Positions 42,992 to 52,385 of a DNA stretch of 64,000 nt are shown here, piece after piece (the stretch's first letter is position 1; each line of letters opens with the position of its first letter). Source of the stretch: JAPKYZ01 sp033763835 (GTDB taxonomy: Bacteria > Acidobacteriota > Terriglobia > Bryobacterales > Bryobacteraceae); the NCBI GenBank assembly GCA_033763835.1, contig JANRJS010000036.1, forward strand, positions 62,001 through 126,000, written 5' to 3'. A program made the translations under genes and the position numbers. The notes below the pieces were generated by a model. That model worked only from the letters and a program-made list of their open reading frames with translations, was not told the origin of the DNA and did not search any database.

Positions 42992-43210
42992 ATGCCCGTC
43001 AAGACGCACAGCCCCAGTCCCGCGAACCCGCCCGCTCCAGTTAAGAGCGACGGACGCAAACCATGGAGGAAGAAGTCGCCGGTGGACGTAATCCTCGATC
43101 AAGCTCAGAAGCTCAGAGCCGAGATCGCCGAGACGGAAACAGAGCTGAACGGTAAGAAGGCGCAACTGAAGAAGTTCGAGGAGGCCTGCAAGCTCTTCGA
43201 GCAGGGATAG
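42992..43210 (+). CDS. Small coiled-coil protein, 72 residues
   Basis: After a proline-rich start ('SPSPANPPAPV'), 'ILDQAQKLRAEIAETETELNGKKAQLKKFEEACKLF' forms a coiled coil. I cannot assign a role. It lies between the integrase and the DUF2958 gene on the same strand, 4 bp before the latter. Confidence 0.65.
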   Translation: MPVKTHSPSPANPPAPVKSDGRKPWRKKSPVDVILDQAQKLRAEIAETETELNGKKAQLKKFEEACKLFEQG

Positions 43211-43214
43211 CGCC

Positions 43215-43526
43215 ATGAAGCTCGATATCGACGATCTCCGGGAACGGCTTCCGCCGCTCTATTCCCAGGAGGCCGAAGCCGATCCTCATGTGTACGCCTG
43301 CTTCCGCCTTCCCGGCACGGACCGCCGATGGTACGTGATGGAAGGAGAACCGGACGGCGGCGATTATCTGTTCTCCGGCTTCGCCGTTGGAGCCGGACGC
43401 GACGAGTTCCGCCGGTTCCGCCTGTCGGAACTGGTGGCGATCCGCAACCTGTTTGACCAGCCGGTCGAGCGCGACCTCAACTTCCAAGAAGGCCGACTGA
43501 CCGATGTCATTCCCGCGCCCGAGTAG
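43215..43526 (+). CDS. DUF2958 family protein
   Basis: In this 103-residue protein, 'RERLPPLYSQEAEADPHVYACFRLP', 'RRWYVMEGEPDGGDYLFSGFAVG' and 'EFRRFRLSELVAIRNLF' followed by 'PVERDLNFQ' are the DUF2958 signatures. The family is carried by plasmids and integrative elements; its role is unknown. A strong terminator follows. Confidence 0.8.
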   Translation: MKLDIDDLRERLPPLYSQEAEADPHVYACFRLPGTDRRWYVMEGEPDGGDYLFSGFAVGAGRDEFRRFRLSELVAIRNLFDQPVERDLNFQEGRLTDVIPAPE

Positions 43527-43536
43527 GCGCAACCCT

Positions 43537-43566
43537 AAAGACCAGAGATTCTTCTCTGGTCTTTTT
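43537..43566 (+). terminator. Rho-independent terminator after DUF2958 gene
   Basis: The stem AAAGACCAGAG pairs with CTCTGGTCTTT around a short loop and is followed by TT and CG. It ends the plus-strand integrase/DUF2958 transcript. It also lies just past the end of the convergent mazF gene. Confidence 0.8.
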
Positions 43567-43580
43567 CGTTGGATGCAATT

Positions 43581-43967
43581 CTAAAGCTCGATCAATCCAA
43601 GACTAATCTGAATCGCCCCGTCGACTTTCTTCATGGTTGCCTCATCAACCGCGCCAAGACGCTTGATTAGGCGCAGCCGGTCGATGGTCCGGATTTGGTT
43701 AAGAACCACCGCTGAGGGCTTGGATAGTCCGCTCGCGCCGGGCTCGAGGACCACTTCTCGCGGATGAGGCGGCGTCGAGAACTGCGAAGTAATCGCCGCC
43801 ACAATCGTCAACGGACTGTACCGGTTGCTGACGTCGTTCTGAATGATCAGCGCTGGCCGGGTTTTCTGAATCTCATGCCCGACCGTCGGATCGAAGGCGA
43901 CGAGATAGATTTCGCCTCGCTTCGGGAAGCCTACTTGCTTTTTCGCTTGACGGGGGGCGTGCGCCAT
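43581..43967 (-). CDS. MazF/PemK-type mRNA interferase toxin
   Basis: This 128-residue protein, from 'MAHAPRQAKKQ', has 'PKRGEIYLVAFDPTVGHEIQKTRPALIIQNDVSN' (the MazF substrate-binding loop), followed by 'VAAITSQ' and 'SAVVLNQIRTIDRLRL'. This matches the MazF/PemK fold, in which an mRNA-cleaving toxin is neutralised by its antitoxin. Its start lies inside the antitoxin's 3' end (37 bp overlap), which is typical of mazEF operons. An earlier ATG at 43991 is in frame but less likely. Confidence 0.88.
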   Translation of the reverse strand: MAHAPRQAKKQVGFPKRGEIYLVAFDPTVGHEIQKTRPALIIQNDVSNRYSPLTIVAAITSQFSTPPHPREVVLEPGASGLSKPSAVVLNQIRTIDRLRLIKRLGAVDEATMKKVDGAIQISLGLIEL

Positions 43968-44191
43968 ACTTCTTCCTCGAGCGGGAACCATTCCGCGGCC
44001 AGCTGCAAATCACGCGTGGAATTGGCAAGAGCCTCTTCCCTTAGCCGCTCGCGCAGGCTCTTCTTGCTTTGCGTTTCGACGTAGTGCAGAACCGCCCGGG
44101 AGATAAACCGGCTGCGGTTGCCCTTGCTCGCGGCGCGGTCGAGGACGGCCAGCGTAGCTTCCGGCAGAGCGATGTTGATGCGCTTGGTCAT
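43931..44191 (-). CDS. Ribbon-helix-helix antitoxin (MazE-like)
   Basis: In this 86-residue protein, 'KRINIALPEATLAVLDRAASKGNRSRFISRAVLHYV' is a ribbon-helix-helix DNA-binding domain. The charged C-terminal tail ('LAAEWFPLEEEVW') would wrap the toxin. It binds its own promoter and the MazF toxin. It is the first gene of the pair. TA modules help keep integrative elements, and this one sits just downstream of the DISARM operon's terminator. Confidence 0.82.
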   Translation of the reverse strand: MTKRINIALPEATLAVLDRAASKGNRSRFISRAVLHYVETQSKKSLRERLREEALANSTRDLQLAAEWFPLEEEVWRTPPVKRKSK

Positions 44192-44309
44192 GGATTGTGT
44201 CCGGTTAATGATGAATGCACTTGCACTATACACACGATTCGTGTGTCCGTCAAGTTTAGCGTTCGCTTCAAGACTTGAGTTCGACGCCGCCAGGCGGAAG
44301 GGGACGACT

Positions 44310-44373
44310 AAAAAAAAAGGGAGCCTGGGCAATCGCCTAAGGCGAGACCGACCCTGAGGATGATTTCGCTCCC
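44310..44373 (-). terminator. Terminator for the minus-strand DISARM operon
   Basis: On the minus strand GGGAGC and GCTCCC flank an internal branched loop that includes a CGCC(TTA)GGCG hairpin, followed by TTTTTTTT. The long loop is unusual for a simple terminator. It sits about 55 bp past the drmB stop. Its T8 run makes termination likely. Confidence 0.6.
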
Positions 44374-44427
44374 CTGACGTGAGTTTCTAGCGACTTCTAG
44401 CCGCTTGGAAACATTCTTCGGAACGAG

Positions 44428-46347
44428 TCAATTGAGCGATGGCGGTCGGAGAGATTCCCAATATCCACGGTCAATCGTTTGCACGCCGAGTCCGCTTCCT
44501 AACTCCGGCGGTGGTGCCGGCCCTCCGTAAAGAACGGCGCGTGAAAGCTCGCGATTGAACTGGGGGCAGTTGTACTCGCGGTGCAGGCAGCCGACGCACG
44601 TACCGCCTTCATCGGTGCAGAACGGGTCGTAGACGCATTGCCTTCCGATCTGGGAGGAATCATCCAGCCAGATTCCAAGCTGATGCTCAAAGAGCGTTGT
44701 GAGCCCGCCGATTTTGGTCTCGGCATAACGGTTCGCGTAAAGAATTCCCGAGAGTGCGCCGGGAATCAGGTACTCCCCGACACTGTTTTGACTGAATCCG
44801 CTCCATTCGACGTGGCGCAATAGGACGTGGCTCATCGTGTGGATCAGCGTTCGAATTGCAACGGCAAGATGTTCGTTAAAGTTTAGCTGCCAGCGGCTCT
44901 CGTAGAGGCCGGGAACGTGAGAATAGAGCCACGCCCAAGCCTCCTCCTTGGTAGTGGGAATCGCTGTCTGCACCCATCGGTTGTCAACAAGCCAAGTGAC
45001 GACACGCATGGGATCGAGCTGAAAGTAGATTCCTTCGGTTTCGCTACTTACGATGAAGAGCGGAACTCGGCCATCGGGGTCGAGGGTTTCGAATGGCGTG
45101 AGCATGCTGCGGTTTGGATCTCGGGTAATGCGCGTATAGCCCACGGCGCATAACGCGATTGGAAAATCGGAGACGACCTTCAAGTCGGCGATCCCGAGTT
45201 CTCGAAGTGCAAATGCCCGGGCCGCCCGAAGGCCGTCGGCTCCCGGTACGTCGCCAATGCTCGTGAGGTCTCGCGCCGCCTCTTCGACCGACGTTGTGTG
45301 AATGGTGTCGACGATGGCTGCATGTTCGACGAGTGGCCGGGGCGTTGGTGCTCCAGGGAGAGGTGCTCCGTTACCGAGGAGCCCACGAACGCGATCTATG
45401 GCTTGCTGTCCGGGCGGAGTAGCTCTTGCGGCCTTCTGCGCCTTCCACTGGAGGACGAGCGGGTGATTGGGCTGAACCTTCTCTAGCTCCCGCGCCAGGT
45501 CGTCAGAAGTGTTCTCACTCTGAACGTTTGCTGCGAAACGGCTCGCACGCTCGCGAACCGTCTCCTGAACGCTCTTGTCAAGAAGTCCCCACATTCTCGC
45601 GAGTACAAGTGGAAGTGTCTCTTGATCCTGGTAAAATACCCGTTCCTCTTCCTCGTCGAAATTAATAAACGGAACTACGTGCGGGAGGAAGAGTGCGCTG
45701 TCGGTGAGGGCAAGAGTCTTGAGTCCGCGTTCGTAGATCGTGGCCTGCTGATTGCCAAGGGATCTGGAGTACTGACAAGTGCACGGCGTCATTCGGAGCC
45801 TCCCGACTTCGGCGTCTCCGCAGTCTCCACATCTCCACCGCGCCGAACGAACGCGGCCGGTATCCAGAAACATTAGTGAGCGTGAGCCATGTCTCGGACA
45901 AGCGTTCTGCGGATAGTAGAGTTCCTCTACTCTTCCGCAGTTGTGCGCCTGCACGTATCGGAGTTGGCCCAAAACGCCGTTGCATGAGGGGCACTGGCGC
46001 GGTTGAGCGTTTGCCCGCCGCGTGAGGTCGCGCAGTCGGTAGACTCTGCGGCACCTTCTGCACTCGAGCACGGTTGGGAACGGCTCGAATCGGACCATGG
46101 CCGGAGTGCCCATTACGTAGAGCCGCCGATTGTGTTGCTGGCGCGGATCGGCAAATCCGCCGCGAAATGTGTCGTCCGGCCATTGAAAGAGTAGATCTGA
46201 AACGGCATTGAACACAGCGTCTTGATTGACCGGTCGCTCTTGTAGTTCAACGCCGCTGATTTTGCAGAACCCGTATTGGTCGTGTTCGAAGACTGCGCCA
46301 GGAAGGAACTGATAGAGGACTTGGGTTTGTCCACGGGTGAACGCCAT
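44428..46347 (-). CDS. drmB: DISARM DrmB, DUF1998 protein
   Basis: In this 639-residue protein, zinc ribbons 'CRRCRRVYRL' and 'CPSCNG' lie near residue 95, and further Cys-His clusters follow ('CGRVEELYYPQNACPRH', 'CGDCGDAE', 'CTCQYS'). The C-terminal DUF1998 core carries 'HTMSHVLLRHVEWSG' and 'CVYDPFCTDEGGTCVGCLHREYNC'. DrmB works with the DrmA helicase in the core DISARM complex to block incoming phage DNA. The ATG overlaps the drmA stop by one base (TGATG), so it is coupled; an upstream in-frame ATG at 46371 is less likely. It is the last gene of the operon. Confidence 0.85.
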   Translation of the reverse strand: MAFTRGQTQVLYQFLPGAVFEHDQYGFCKISGVELQERPVNQDAVFNAVSDLLFQWPDDTFRGGFADPRQQHNRRLYVMGTPAMVRFEPFPTVLECRRCRRVYRLRDLTRRANAQPRQCPSCNGVLGQLRYVQAHNCGRVEELYYPQNACPRHGSRSLMFLDTGRVRSARWRCGDCGDAEVGRLRMTPCTCQYSRSLGNQQATIYERGLKTLALTDSALFLPHVVPFINFDEEEERVFYQDQETLPLVLARMWGLLDKSVQETVRERASRFAANVQSENTSDDLARELEKVQPNHPLVLQWKAQKAARATPPGQQAIDRVRGLLGNGAPLPGAPTPRPLVEHAAIVDTIHTTSVEEAARDLTSIGDVPGADGLRAARAFALRELGIADLKVVSDFPIALCAVGYTRITRDPNRSMLTPFETLDPDGRVPLFIVSSETEGIYFQLDPMRVVTWLVDNRWVQTAIPTTKEEAWAWLYSHVPGLYESRWQLNFNEHLAVAIRTLIHTMSHVLLRHVEWSGFSQNSVGEYLIPGALSGILYANRYAETKIGGLTTLFEHQLGIWLDDSSQIGRQCVYDPFCTDEGGTCVGCLHREYNCPQFNRELSRAVLYGGPAPPPELGSGLGVQTIDRGYWESLRPPSLN

Positions 46348-49300
46348 CACGAATTCTCCGTGTTGAACCACTGTAGGTCCCGATAATCAGCATCCTCGTC
46401 GGGCCGGAATCGAACGCCGACATCGACATCGCGAAGGCTTGTCATCGGAGTCGGCTGAAGCACTTCGGTGATCCAATCCTTTCTGCTGCCAGCGATAAGG
46501 TGAAGGAAATGATCAATCTGATCGCCAAGAACCTGCCTCATGCGAAGTTCGAGTCCCTCTGGATAGATTTTCTTGTCTAGCGCGTAGGCCTCTCGCATCG
46601 CCTGCTCGATCTCCCAACGCGGCAACTGTCGAGTCAATTGGGTAGCCGCGTTGGGGTTGAGAAACTCAGCAGCGACGCGTCTCTTCGCGAACTGCTGGTT
46701 GTGAAGGATTGCCCCGTAGCGCCCGAGGAGAATGCCAGCGAACACGCCGGAGCTTGTTCGCTGCGCTGCAAACTTCGCGAAGCGGTTGACAGAAACGGGC
46801 GACACGAGACGCTCAAGATGCCGGTGATATTCGGTGAAACGGTGATAGATGCTTGAAGCTCGGAGCGAATAGGAGGCAAGCGTTGCCAGAACCAAACCCA
46901 CATGGCGTCTTCCGCTGCGGCTTGATGCCTGAATGTAATCTGCCGTTTCCTCGGGAATGCTATCCATGACCATCAGGTTGAAACGCTCAACGTCAACTCC
47001 GTGGCTGATGATGTTCGTTGCGACCGTCGCATCAAGATGACTCTCCTCGCTCCACGCAGGCGGGTCCTCAACGCGGCGTACAGCATCTGCGATTGCTGTA
47101 AGCGTCGAATCACCTGAAAGGAATTCCGTGTTCAGGTCCCGGGTTTGTCCCGGCCTGAGTCGTCCTGCATCCCTTTCGAGTGCCTGACGAATGCGAACTC
47201 CTCGCGATTTCGAGCCGACGTAGGTAAGCGTAGTCGAGTAAAAATAGAGAAGCTCTCGAACAGCATCTTCGGTGCGGGCTGTGGGGAGCCATGCCGCGAC
47301 ATCGTAGGGATTTGCGTAGAGTCGGTTCAGCTCCTCGTGAAGGTGTCGAACGCAGAGTGACGCTGCGTCCGCTGCGTGGAGATGCGGGGGACGGAACGCG
47401 ACATAGACGCGGGCGGTCTTGATTCGTTGCTCCGGGGATTCTGTATCGAAGTCTGGAGAGGTGTAGAACGTTTCCAGGAGAATATAGCCTCGCGTCGGGA
47501 ATCTACGGGCATTCGGGACACCATAGATCTGTCGAATCTGGTGTTCGTACCCCTCGATGGTCGCGGTCGCGGCGATTGTCTTTGCTGGGCGCGTGCCGAC
47601 CTGTTCCTCGCATGAACGGACAAGTGTTTCATAGTGCCCCGCAAAGGCTCCAAGTTCCTGCTGCAAGAGGTGAAGCTCGTCCTGAATGTGCAGTGCAGGA
47701 GATGGATCATATGGAACAACAGCGGTCCGTCGTCGGCCTCTTCGGCCCCGAGCGGGATTTGTCGGACATCCGGGAATGCACCAATCGCCCATTCCAAAGC
47801 CGTGCTCGGCGTGTTCTGGACAACGCCACGCCGCAGCGCCCCAGAGCATCGGGAAGTCCGGTCTGAAGGCGATGCTCGCCATCTTATCAATCGTGCCGAC
47901 AATGACCGTGGGAAGGAACCGGTACACTTCGTCGTCCGATACGTAGATCGGGAGTTGCTCCCGGCAGTGGCTGCAAATGTGGCGAATTCGATGAAGTGCC
48001 CGGTCAATCGAGATTTGAACGGTATTCGTTCCACCGCAGGCGGGACAATTGCTCACCAGAAGAAGGCGATTTCGGAGGTCCGGGTCATTTTCAAGTCGGT
48101 CGAAGGCCCACTCGGCCTTATTGAGTTTGTTCGGAGTGCTGGACTTGCCGACGAAGTACCCGAGAGAGATCGGCTCAGATTCCGGGTCATCACCTTTAAG
48201 CGTCTTTCGCTCTTTCTCCGTTTCCCAGACCACACGGGCGGCGCGTTGTAGCTGCTGCACACTGAGCATGCGGAGTGGGAAGCGAAGCCAGGCGGTAACG
48301 CCAAAACTCTTTCCGCGAAGTCTGTCGTAAATAGCAGCACAGCTTATGAGCCCAAGATATGCTTCTGTTTTACCGCCACCTGTTGGGAACCAGAGGACGT
48401 CTGCCCAATTCAGAACGTTGTCCCAAGTTCGAGGGCTGCAGCTTGGCCATTCGCCGTTTGTAATTCCTTCGCGAATGGCGAGTGCTGGGAGTTGGCTGAC
48501 GATGAAGGCGATCTGAAAAAGGTGCCAGCTCTCAAACTTCGAGGTCCGCTGAAAAATCCGGTTCATGCCTTGGAAAGCCTGCATGAGCCGGTCGTCCTTG
48601 ACGAGCGCGGAGATTCCAGCCGCAAACCGGGATTCTTCATCTCGAAAGGCGTTCAGGTCTAATTCGCATTGCTTGAGTTCATCTGGGGAAAGTCGCAGAG
48701 AATTCTCATCAAGGACCCGCTTCTGCCATCTGTCGCCGTATCCGACCATGGCAACACGAATGGTCTCCAGAGTGTCGAGAGGGTTCGTTGCCAGCTCCGA
48801 AAAGACCGCGCGAGGATTCTGGTTCGTGGTTCTGCGAGGTTGATCGAATCGGGCAAGGGTCTCGGTGCGAAGGTTTTTCTTGTCCTCCGAGACGACGACA
48901 CTGGCGGAGTGGCCAACAGCCCAGACCCTTCGGTCAAACTGGTAGTCTTTGGCCACTGGAAGTAGCTCGACCGGCATCAAGGTGCCCCGCACAATCGTGC
49001 CCGACAACTCGCAGTCGGCGAGGATGTTGTGCTGATCTCGGAAACGTTGAGTGAGATTCCGTGGGGTGTCGTTACAGATGTAGCAGCTAACGCGAACCGT
49101 CCCGTCTGGAAGGGTGCTTGAACGAATGTCCAGACTTGCCTGAAGCGGGGGAAGGGTCGCGGGGCCCGTGGCGATGCCTCTCAAAAACGCTCGAAAGGTG
49201 TCGGCATCTGTGAGCGATTGCGCGGGAACGACTGCGTTTCCTTGGATAGTCCGCGCGATCGTCGGGGATGCTGCGGCATCGGCCAGAACTGTCGCCAGTT

Positions 49301-49973
49301 CTGCTTGAACTGCACCGTCATCGTTCAGCCGCTCGGACCTTCGGTTCGGATTGAGGCGGATCGTTATCGGTGGAACCTCGACCTTGCGTCTCTCAAACAC
49401 TTCGAGGAGGGACACGGTCTGCGGCTGCGGTTGAGGCGGCTGGTTCGGATCTGACGGATCTGCCGCAACACGCCCGAGTTCGTCTCGCTCTTCCTCGAAA
49501 GTTGGAAAGTGTTGCGTATAGATTGCAAAACGCACTTGCAATGTCAGTTCGATTCCATCGTCGGGCGCGATGACGATTTCAAAGCCGAGAGAGGAAGGTG
49601 GCCTACGTGTTGAATCTCTTGTGGTTCCCTGTTGTTCGGCGGTGACCTGTTCGGCTTCCCTTGTCGCAACTTCCCCCGGTTCATCGTCCTCAGTGTTCGA
49701 AGCAGGCGGAGCGGCTGACTTTGGGTTGGCGACAGCCCCCTCTCCTTCCGGCGTCGGAGGTGCCTCGACCTCAGGCTCCAGCGGTTCCGGCTGAACGACG
49801 TGAGGGTCTCTGGGCCCGAGTACGCCGAGGTGGCAGTGGTCGCTCGGGATGATGCGGAGGATACGACTTTCATGTCTCCCCGAAAGCTTGCGCTCCAGAT
49901 CGTTGACGAGGTATCGGACCAAGGCTTCTTCGTCACGATATGAAAATGCCCGTGCGTTTGGTTGCTTACTCAA
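46347..49973 (-). CDS. drmA: DISARM DrmA, large helicase
   Basis: This 1208-residue protein has an N-terminal region of about 500 residues with a long low-complexity stretch ('PPTPEGEGAVANPKSAAPP'). A DExH-like helicase core follows: Walker A 'LWFPTGGGKTEAYLGL' (Lys about 535), motif II 'LHIQDELHLLQQE', then 'AATATIEGYE'. The C-terminal RecA-like half carries 'ATNIISHGVDVERFNLMVMD' and 'YIQASSRSGRRHVGLVLA' (motif VI arginines). A Cys cluster ('CPACGGTN...CSHC') lies between. DrmA is the translocase of DISARM. It is coupled to drmE (ATGA) and drmB. Confidence 0.88.
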   Translation of the reverse strand: MSKQPNARAFSYRDEEALVRYLVNDLERKLSGRHESRILRIIPSDHCHLGVLGPRDPHVVQPEPLEPEVEAPPTPEGEGAVANPKSAAPPASNTEDDEPGEVATREAEQVTAEQQGTTRDSTRRPPSSLGFEIVIAPDDGIELTLQVRFAIYTQHFPTFEEERDELGRVAADPSDPNQPPQPQPQTVSLLEVFERRKVEVPPITIRLNPNRRSERLNDDGAVQAELATVLADAAASPTIARTIQGNAVVPAQSLTDADTFRAFLRGIATGPATLPPLQASLDIRSSTLPDGTVRVSCYICNDTPRNLTQRFRDQHNILADCELSGTIVRGTLMPVELLPVAKDYQFDRRVWAVGHSASVVVSEDKKNLRTETLARFDQPRRTTNQNPRAVFSELATNPLDTLETIRVAMVGYGDRWQKRVLDENSLRLSPDELKQCELDLNAFRDEESRFAAGISALVKDDRLMQAFQGMNRIFQRTSKFESWHLFQIAFIVSQLPALAIREGITNGEWPSCSPRTWDNVLNWADVLWFPTGGGKTEAYLGLISCAAIYDRLRGKSFGVTAWLRFPLRMLSVQQLQRAARVVWETEKERKTLKGDDPESEPISLGYFVGKSSTPNKLNKAEWAFDRLENDPDLRNRLLLVSNCPACGGTNTVQISIDRALHRIRHICSHCREQLPIYVSDDEVYRFLPTVIVGTIDKMASIAFRPDFPMLWGAAAWRCPEHAEHGFGMGDWCIPGCPTNPARGRRGRRRTAVVPYDPSPALHIQDELHLLQQELGAFAGHYETLVRSCEEQVGTRPAKTIAATATIEGYEHQIRQIYGVPNARRFPTRGYILLETFYTSPDFDTESPEQRIKTARVYVAFRPPHLHAADAASLCVRHLHEELNRLYANPYDVAAWLPTARTEDAVRELLYFYSTTLTYVGSKSRGVRIRQALERDAGRLRPGQTRDLNTEFLSGDSTLTAIADAVRRVEDPPAWSEESHLDATVATNIISHGVDVERFNLMVMDSIPEETADYIQASSRSGRRHVGLVLATLASYSLRASSIYHRFTEYHRHLERLVSPVSVNRFAKFAAQRTSSGVFAGILLGRYGAILHNQQFAKRRVAAEFLNPNAATQLTRQLPRWEIEQAMREAYALDKKIYPEGLELRMRQVLGDQIDHFLHLIAGSRKDWITEVLQPTPMTSLRDVDVGVRFRPDEDADYRDLQWFNTENS

Positions 49974-52384
49974 TTGGCCTCCCCTGCGAAAGTTCCCCTG
50001 CCTAGGCGACGGATAGATTCCACTTCTCGTAAACTCACCGCAGAGGCGACCTGTTCAAGCGCCGTGCCAATTGCGTCAGCGCTTTGGAGCGCCACATCAT
50101 AGTGCTTGCCTGCGGCAAGGTGCGTCAGGAGGTTACTGAGCTTTCTGCCACAGGTCCTCCGCACAATCCGCTCGCGCTGTATGCAGTTGAAAGTGGCGTC
50201 AATCCGAGCCGAGTCTGGATAGAATCCGCTGGCACGAGCGAGAATCTCGAAGTCCTCCCGATTCTGTGGAGCAAGGGTTTCTTCAGGACCAGTTCGATAC
50301 CAACCGACGACCGCCGCGTAGTCAACGGTGATGCCCTTGGTCTCCAGCGCGCGATGGAGTTGCTTCCGGTTTCCACCGTACTTTGTAAGGGCGGCAGGCT
50401 TTGCGTGGCCCCAGAGTGCCAACGCCATTTGCGCTCCTAGATCGCGTTGCTCGCGAATCGCCTCCAACATTCTTTGGAAGATGTCCTCGTAAGGGTCGTC
50501 AACGAGCACAACTATCAGCATTCCCGGTTCGAGGTCACCTGCTGGGATTCGTTCCTTCTGCTCAGTAGCGGGGCGGAAAACATCAACGAGGCGTCCGAGC
50601 GGGTAGCGGTATTTATCACCGGTCGTAACCGTTATCTCGCAGAACTCAAGAATCCTGCCGCTTTGTCCTCCGCCTGCGGGGGCCGATACGTTGATCTCGT
50701 CGAACCAGTTCTGGCCGATGATCCGCTCTAGGTTCAGGGGCTCGACGGCTTCATCATCGAGGAAGCGACGTTGCTGAAGACGTGGCTGCACTTCAAAGCG
50801 CCTGCGGGTTTGGGGCCGCTTGCTCTTGGGAAGGCCGTTGTTGTTGGGTTCCGACGGCCTAGTAGGAAGTTGGAGATGTTTGAGAAGTACCGTGCGCGGG
50901 CCGTTCTCTTGCAGGCTCTCTATCGAGCTATGGATACGCTGCTGGATCTTCTCATCAATTTCCGCTTCGTATGGGTAAGCAAGCAGGTGAATTGGAACTC
51001 CGGGGTAGACATCCAGGTATCGCGTTTCGCTTGTTCGAAAGCCAAAGAGAACCGTCTGTTGGACTGACCCCTCCGCGATCAGTCGAGGTTCTTCCTTGAT
51101 CGTGGCCACGGAGACTGCGCCTGATTGGAGGGCTTCGGGCCACGCAGCGACGATATCTCCGAGGAGTGTCGCGATCATATTCCCTTCGTGCATTGAAGGG
51201 GCGACGAGTCGCAGAGTATCGGTCGGTGTTCGATTTTCCAGGAACTCTTCCACGACCGAGGCCAACGTATAGAACTTCGACGGCTCCTTCCTGTGAAGGA
51301 GCATCTCGTAGAGAGCTTTCAATGAAGCTACGACGCGCGGCCAACGAGTGTCGAGGTATGCGCCGACGGCTCCCTTCCCTTCGGGCGGATCGTCGTCGAG
51401 TCCCTGAATTCGATCCTGGATTGTGAGCGTTTGGTAGGCGTCCCGCCTTTCCTCTTCAAGGGTGATAAGTGGAACGGTGAGCTGCCGGAGCTTATGGTAC
51501 GTCCCCCAAGCGCTGAGAACGCCTCCTGGAACCTTACCGTTTCCGGCCTTCATTGCTCCTACCAGGAGAGAATGGATCTCGACGAGATGATCCTCAACTT
51601 CGGGATCATCGGATAGCCAGACGAAACGCTCCGGTGGCTTCTTCGTTGTGGGGATCGATCTCACAGTGAGTAGCCCTTCAATTGCTTCGACCGCTGCGGG
51701 GTCCCAGGCCCAGATCAAGTCCGATGGCCGGTCCTTCTCCGCAAGCGCTGCGATGCGATCATGCTCCCATGGGGGAATGACGAGAATCTGAATTGGAGCC
51801 GATGCGACGCTTGGCTGTTTGAGAAGCGTTTCGAGATGATCAGATGTTCTCGGATGGGAAACATCAATCACAACGGAACCGAATGCCTGGCGCTGTCCGA
51901 GAACGGAGGACCAGCCGGGGTTCGCGACGAATACCCTCGGCTTGGAATCTGCTGCAGGAGAGTACTGCGACAAGACTTCTATCGGCCAGAACTCGGTGAT
52001 CGCGAGTCGGTCGGATCGATGGCGAAGGGCGACATCCCGGAGCAGATTGACACAGTTTCGAATGTGCTGAGTGACGAGGAGGAGATCCCCGCCGAGAATC
52101 GCTCCTTGGCCGGATTGCCTTTTGACGAAGTCGGCGAGCAGGAGGCTCACCGCCAAGAAGCGTCCGAGGCTCTGCGTTGCGTTTGGGAGAAGAAAGATTA
52201 GGCGGCTCTTCTGCCCTTTTGCAAGAGATCGAGGGAGATGCGAGGCGAGAACTCCGCTTGCCCGCTCGATTAGAGACGGAGACAATTTCTCGCCGTCTGC
52301 GACCAGGGGCACTTGATCGCGAAGCAGTTTCGATTCGAAAGTCTCTTCTTGCTTCAGTGCTCTGAAGGTATCGGGCCAAGCCAC
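49970..52384 (-). CDS. drmE: DISARM DrmE-like protein
   Basis: This 804-residue protein has no recognised catalytic motif. Its N-terminus includes 'LIFLLPNATQSLGRFLAVSLLLADFV' and 'ILGGDLLLVTQHIRNCVNLLRD'. The middle has 'AFGSVVIDVSHPRTSDHLETLL', and a C-terminal region carries 'PAGDLEPGMLIVVLVDDPYED'. Size, position just before drmA and overall layout fit DrmE, the class 2 DISARM subunit of unknown function. It is the second gene of the operon, 1 bp after the methylase and coupled to drmA. Without an alignment the DrmE assignment is not certain. Confidence 0.65.
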   Translation of the reverse strand: MAWPDTFRALKQEETFESKLLRDQVPLVADGEKLSPSLIERASGVLASHLPRSLAKGQKSRLIFLLPNATQSLGRFLAVSLLLADFVKRQSGQGAILGGDLLLVTQHIRNCVNLLRDVALRHRSDRLAITEFWPIEVLSQYSPAADSKPRVFVANPGWSSVLGQRQAFGSVVIDVSHPRTSDHLETLLKQPSVASAPIQILVIPPWEHDRIAALAEKDRPSDLIWAWDPAAVEAIEGLLTVRSIPTTKKPPERFVWLSDDPEVEDHLVEIHSLLVGAMKAGNGKVPGGVLSAWGTYHKLRQLTVPLITLEEERRDAYQTLTIQDRIQGLDDDPPEGKGAVGAYLDTRWPRVVASLKALYEMLLHRKEPSKFYTLASVVEEFLENRTPTDTLRLVAPSMHEGNMIATLLGDIVAAWPEALQSGAVSVATIKEEPRLIAEGSVQQTVLFGFRTSETRYLDVYPGVPIHLLAYPYEAEIDEKIQQRIHSSIESLQENGPRTVLLKHLQLPTRPSEPNNNGLPKSKRPQTRRRFEVQPRLQQRRFLDDEAVEPLNLERIIGQNWFDEINVSAPAGGGQSGRILEFCEITVTTGDKYRYPLGRLVDVFRPATEQKERIPAGDLEPGMLIVVLVDDPYEDIFQRMLEAIREQRDLGAQMALALWGHAKPAALTKYGGNRKQLHRALETKGITVDYAAVVGWYRTGPEETLAPQNREDFEILARASGFYPDSARIDATFNCIQRERIVRRTCGRKLSNLLTHLAAGKHYDVALQSADAIGTALEQVASAVSLREVESIRRLGRGTFAGEAN

Positions 52385-52385
52385 G

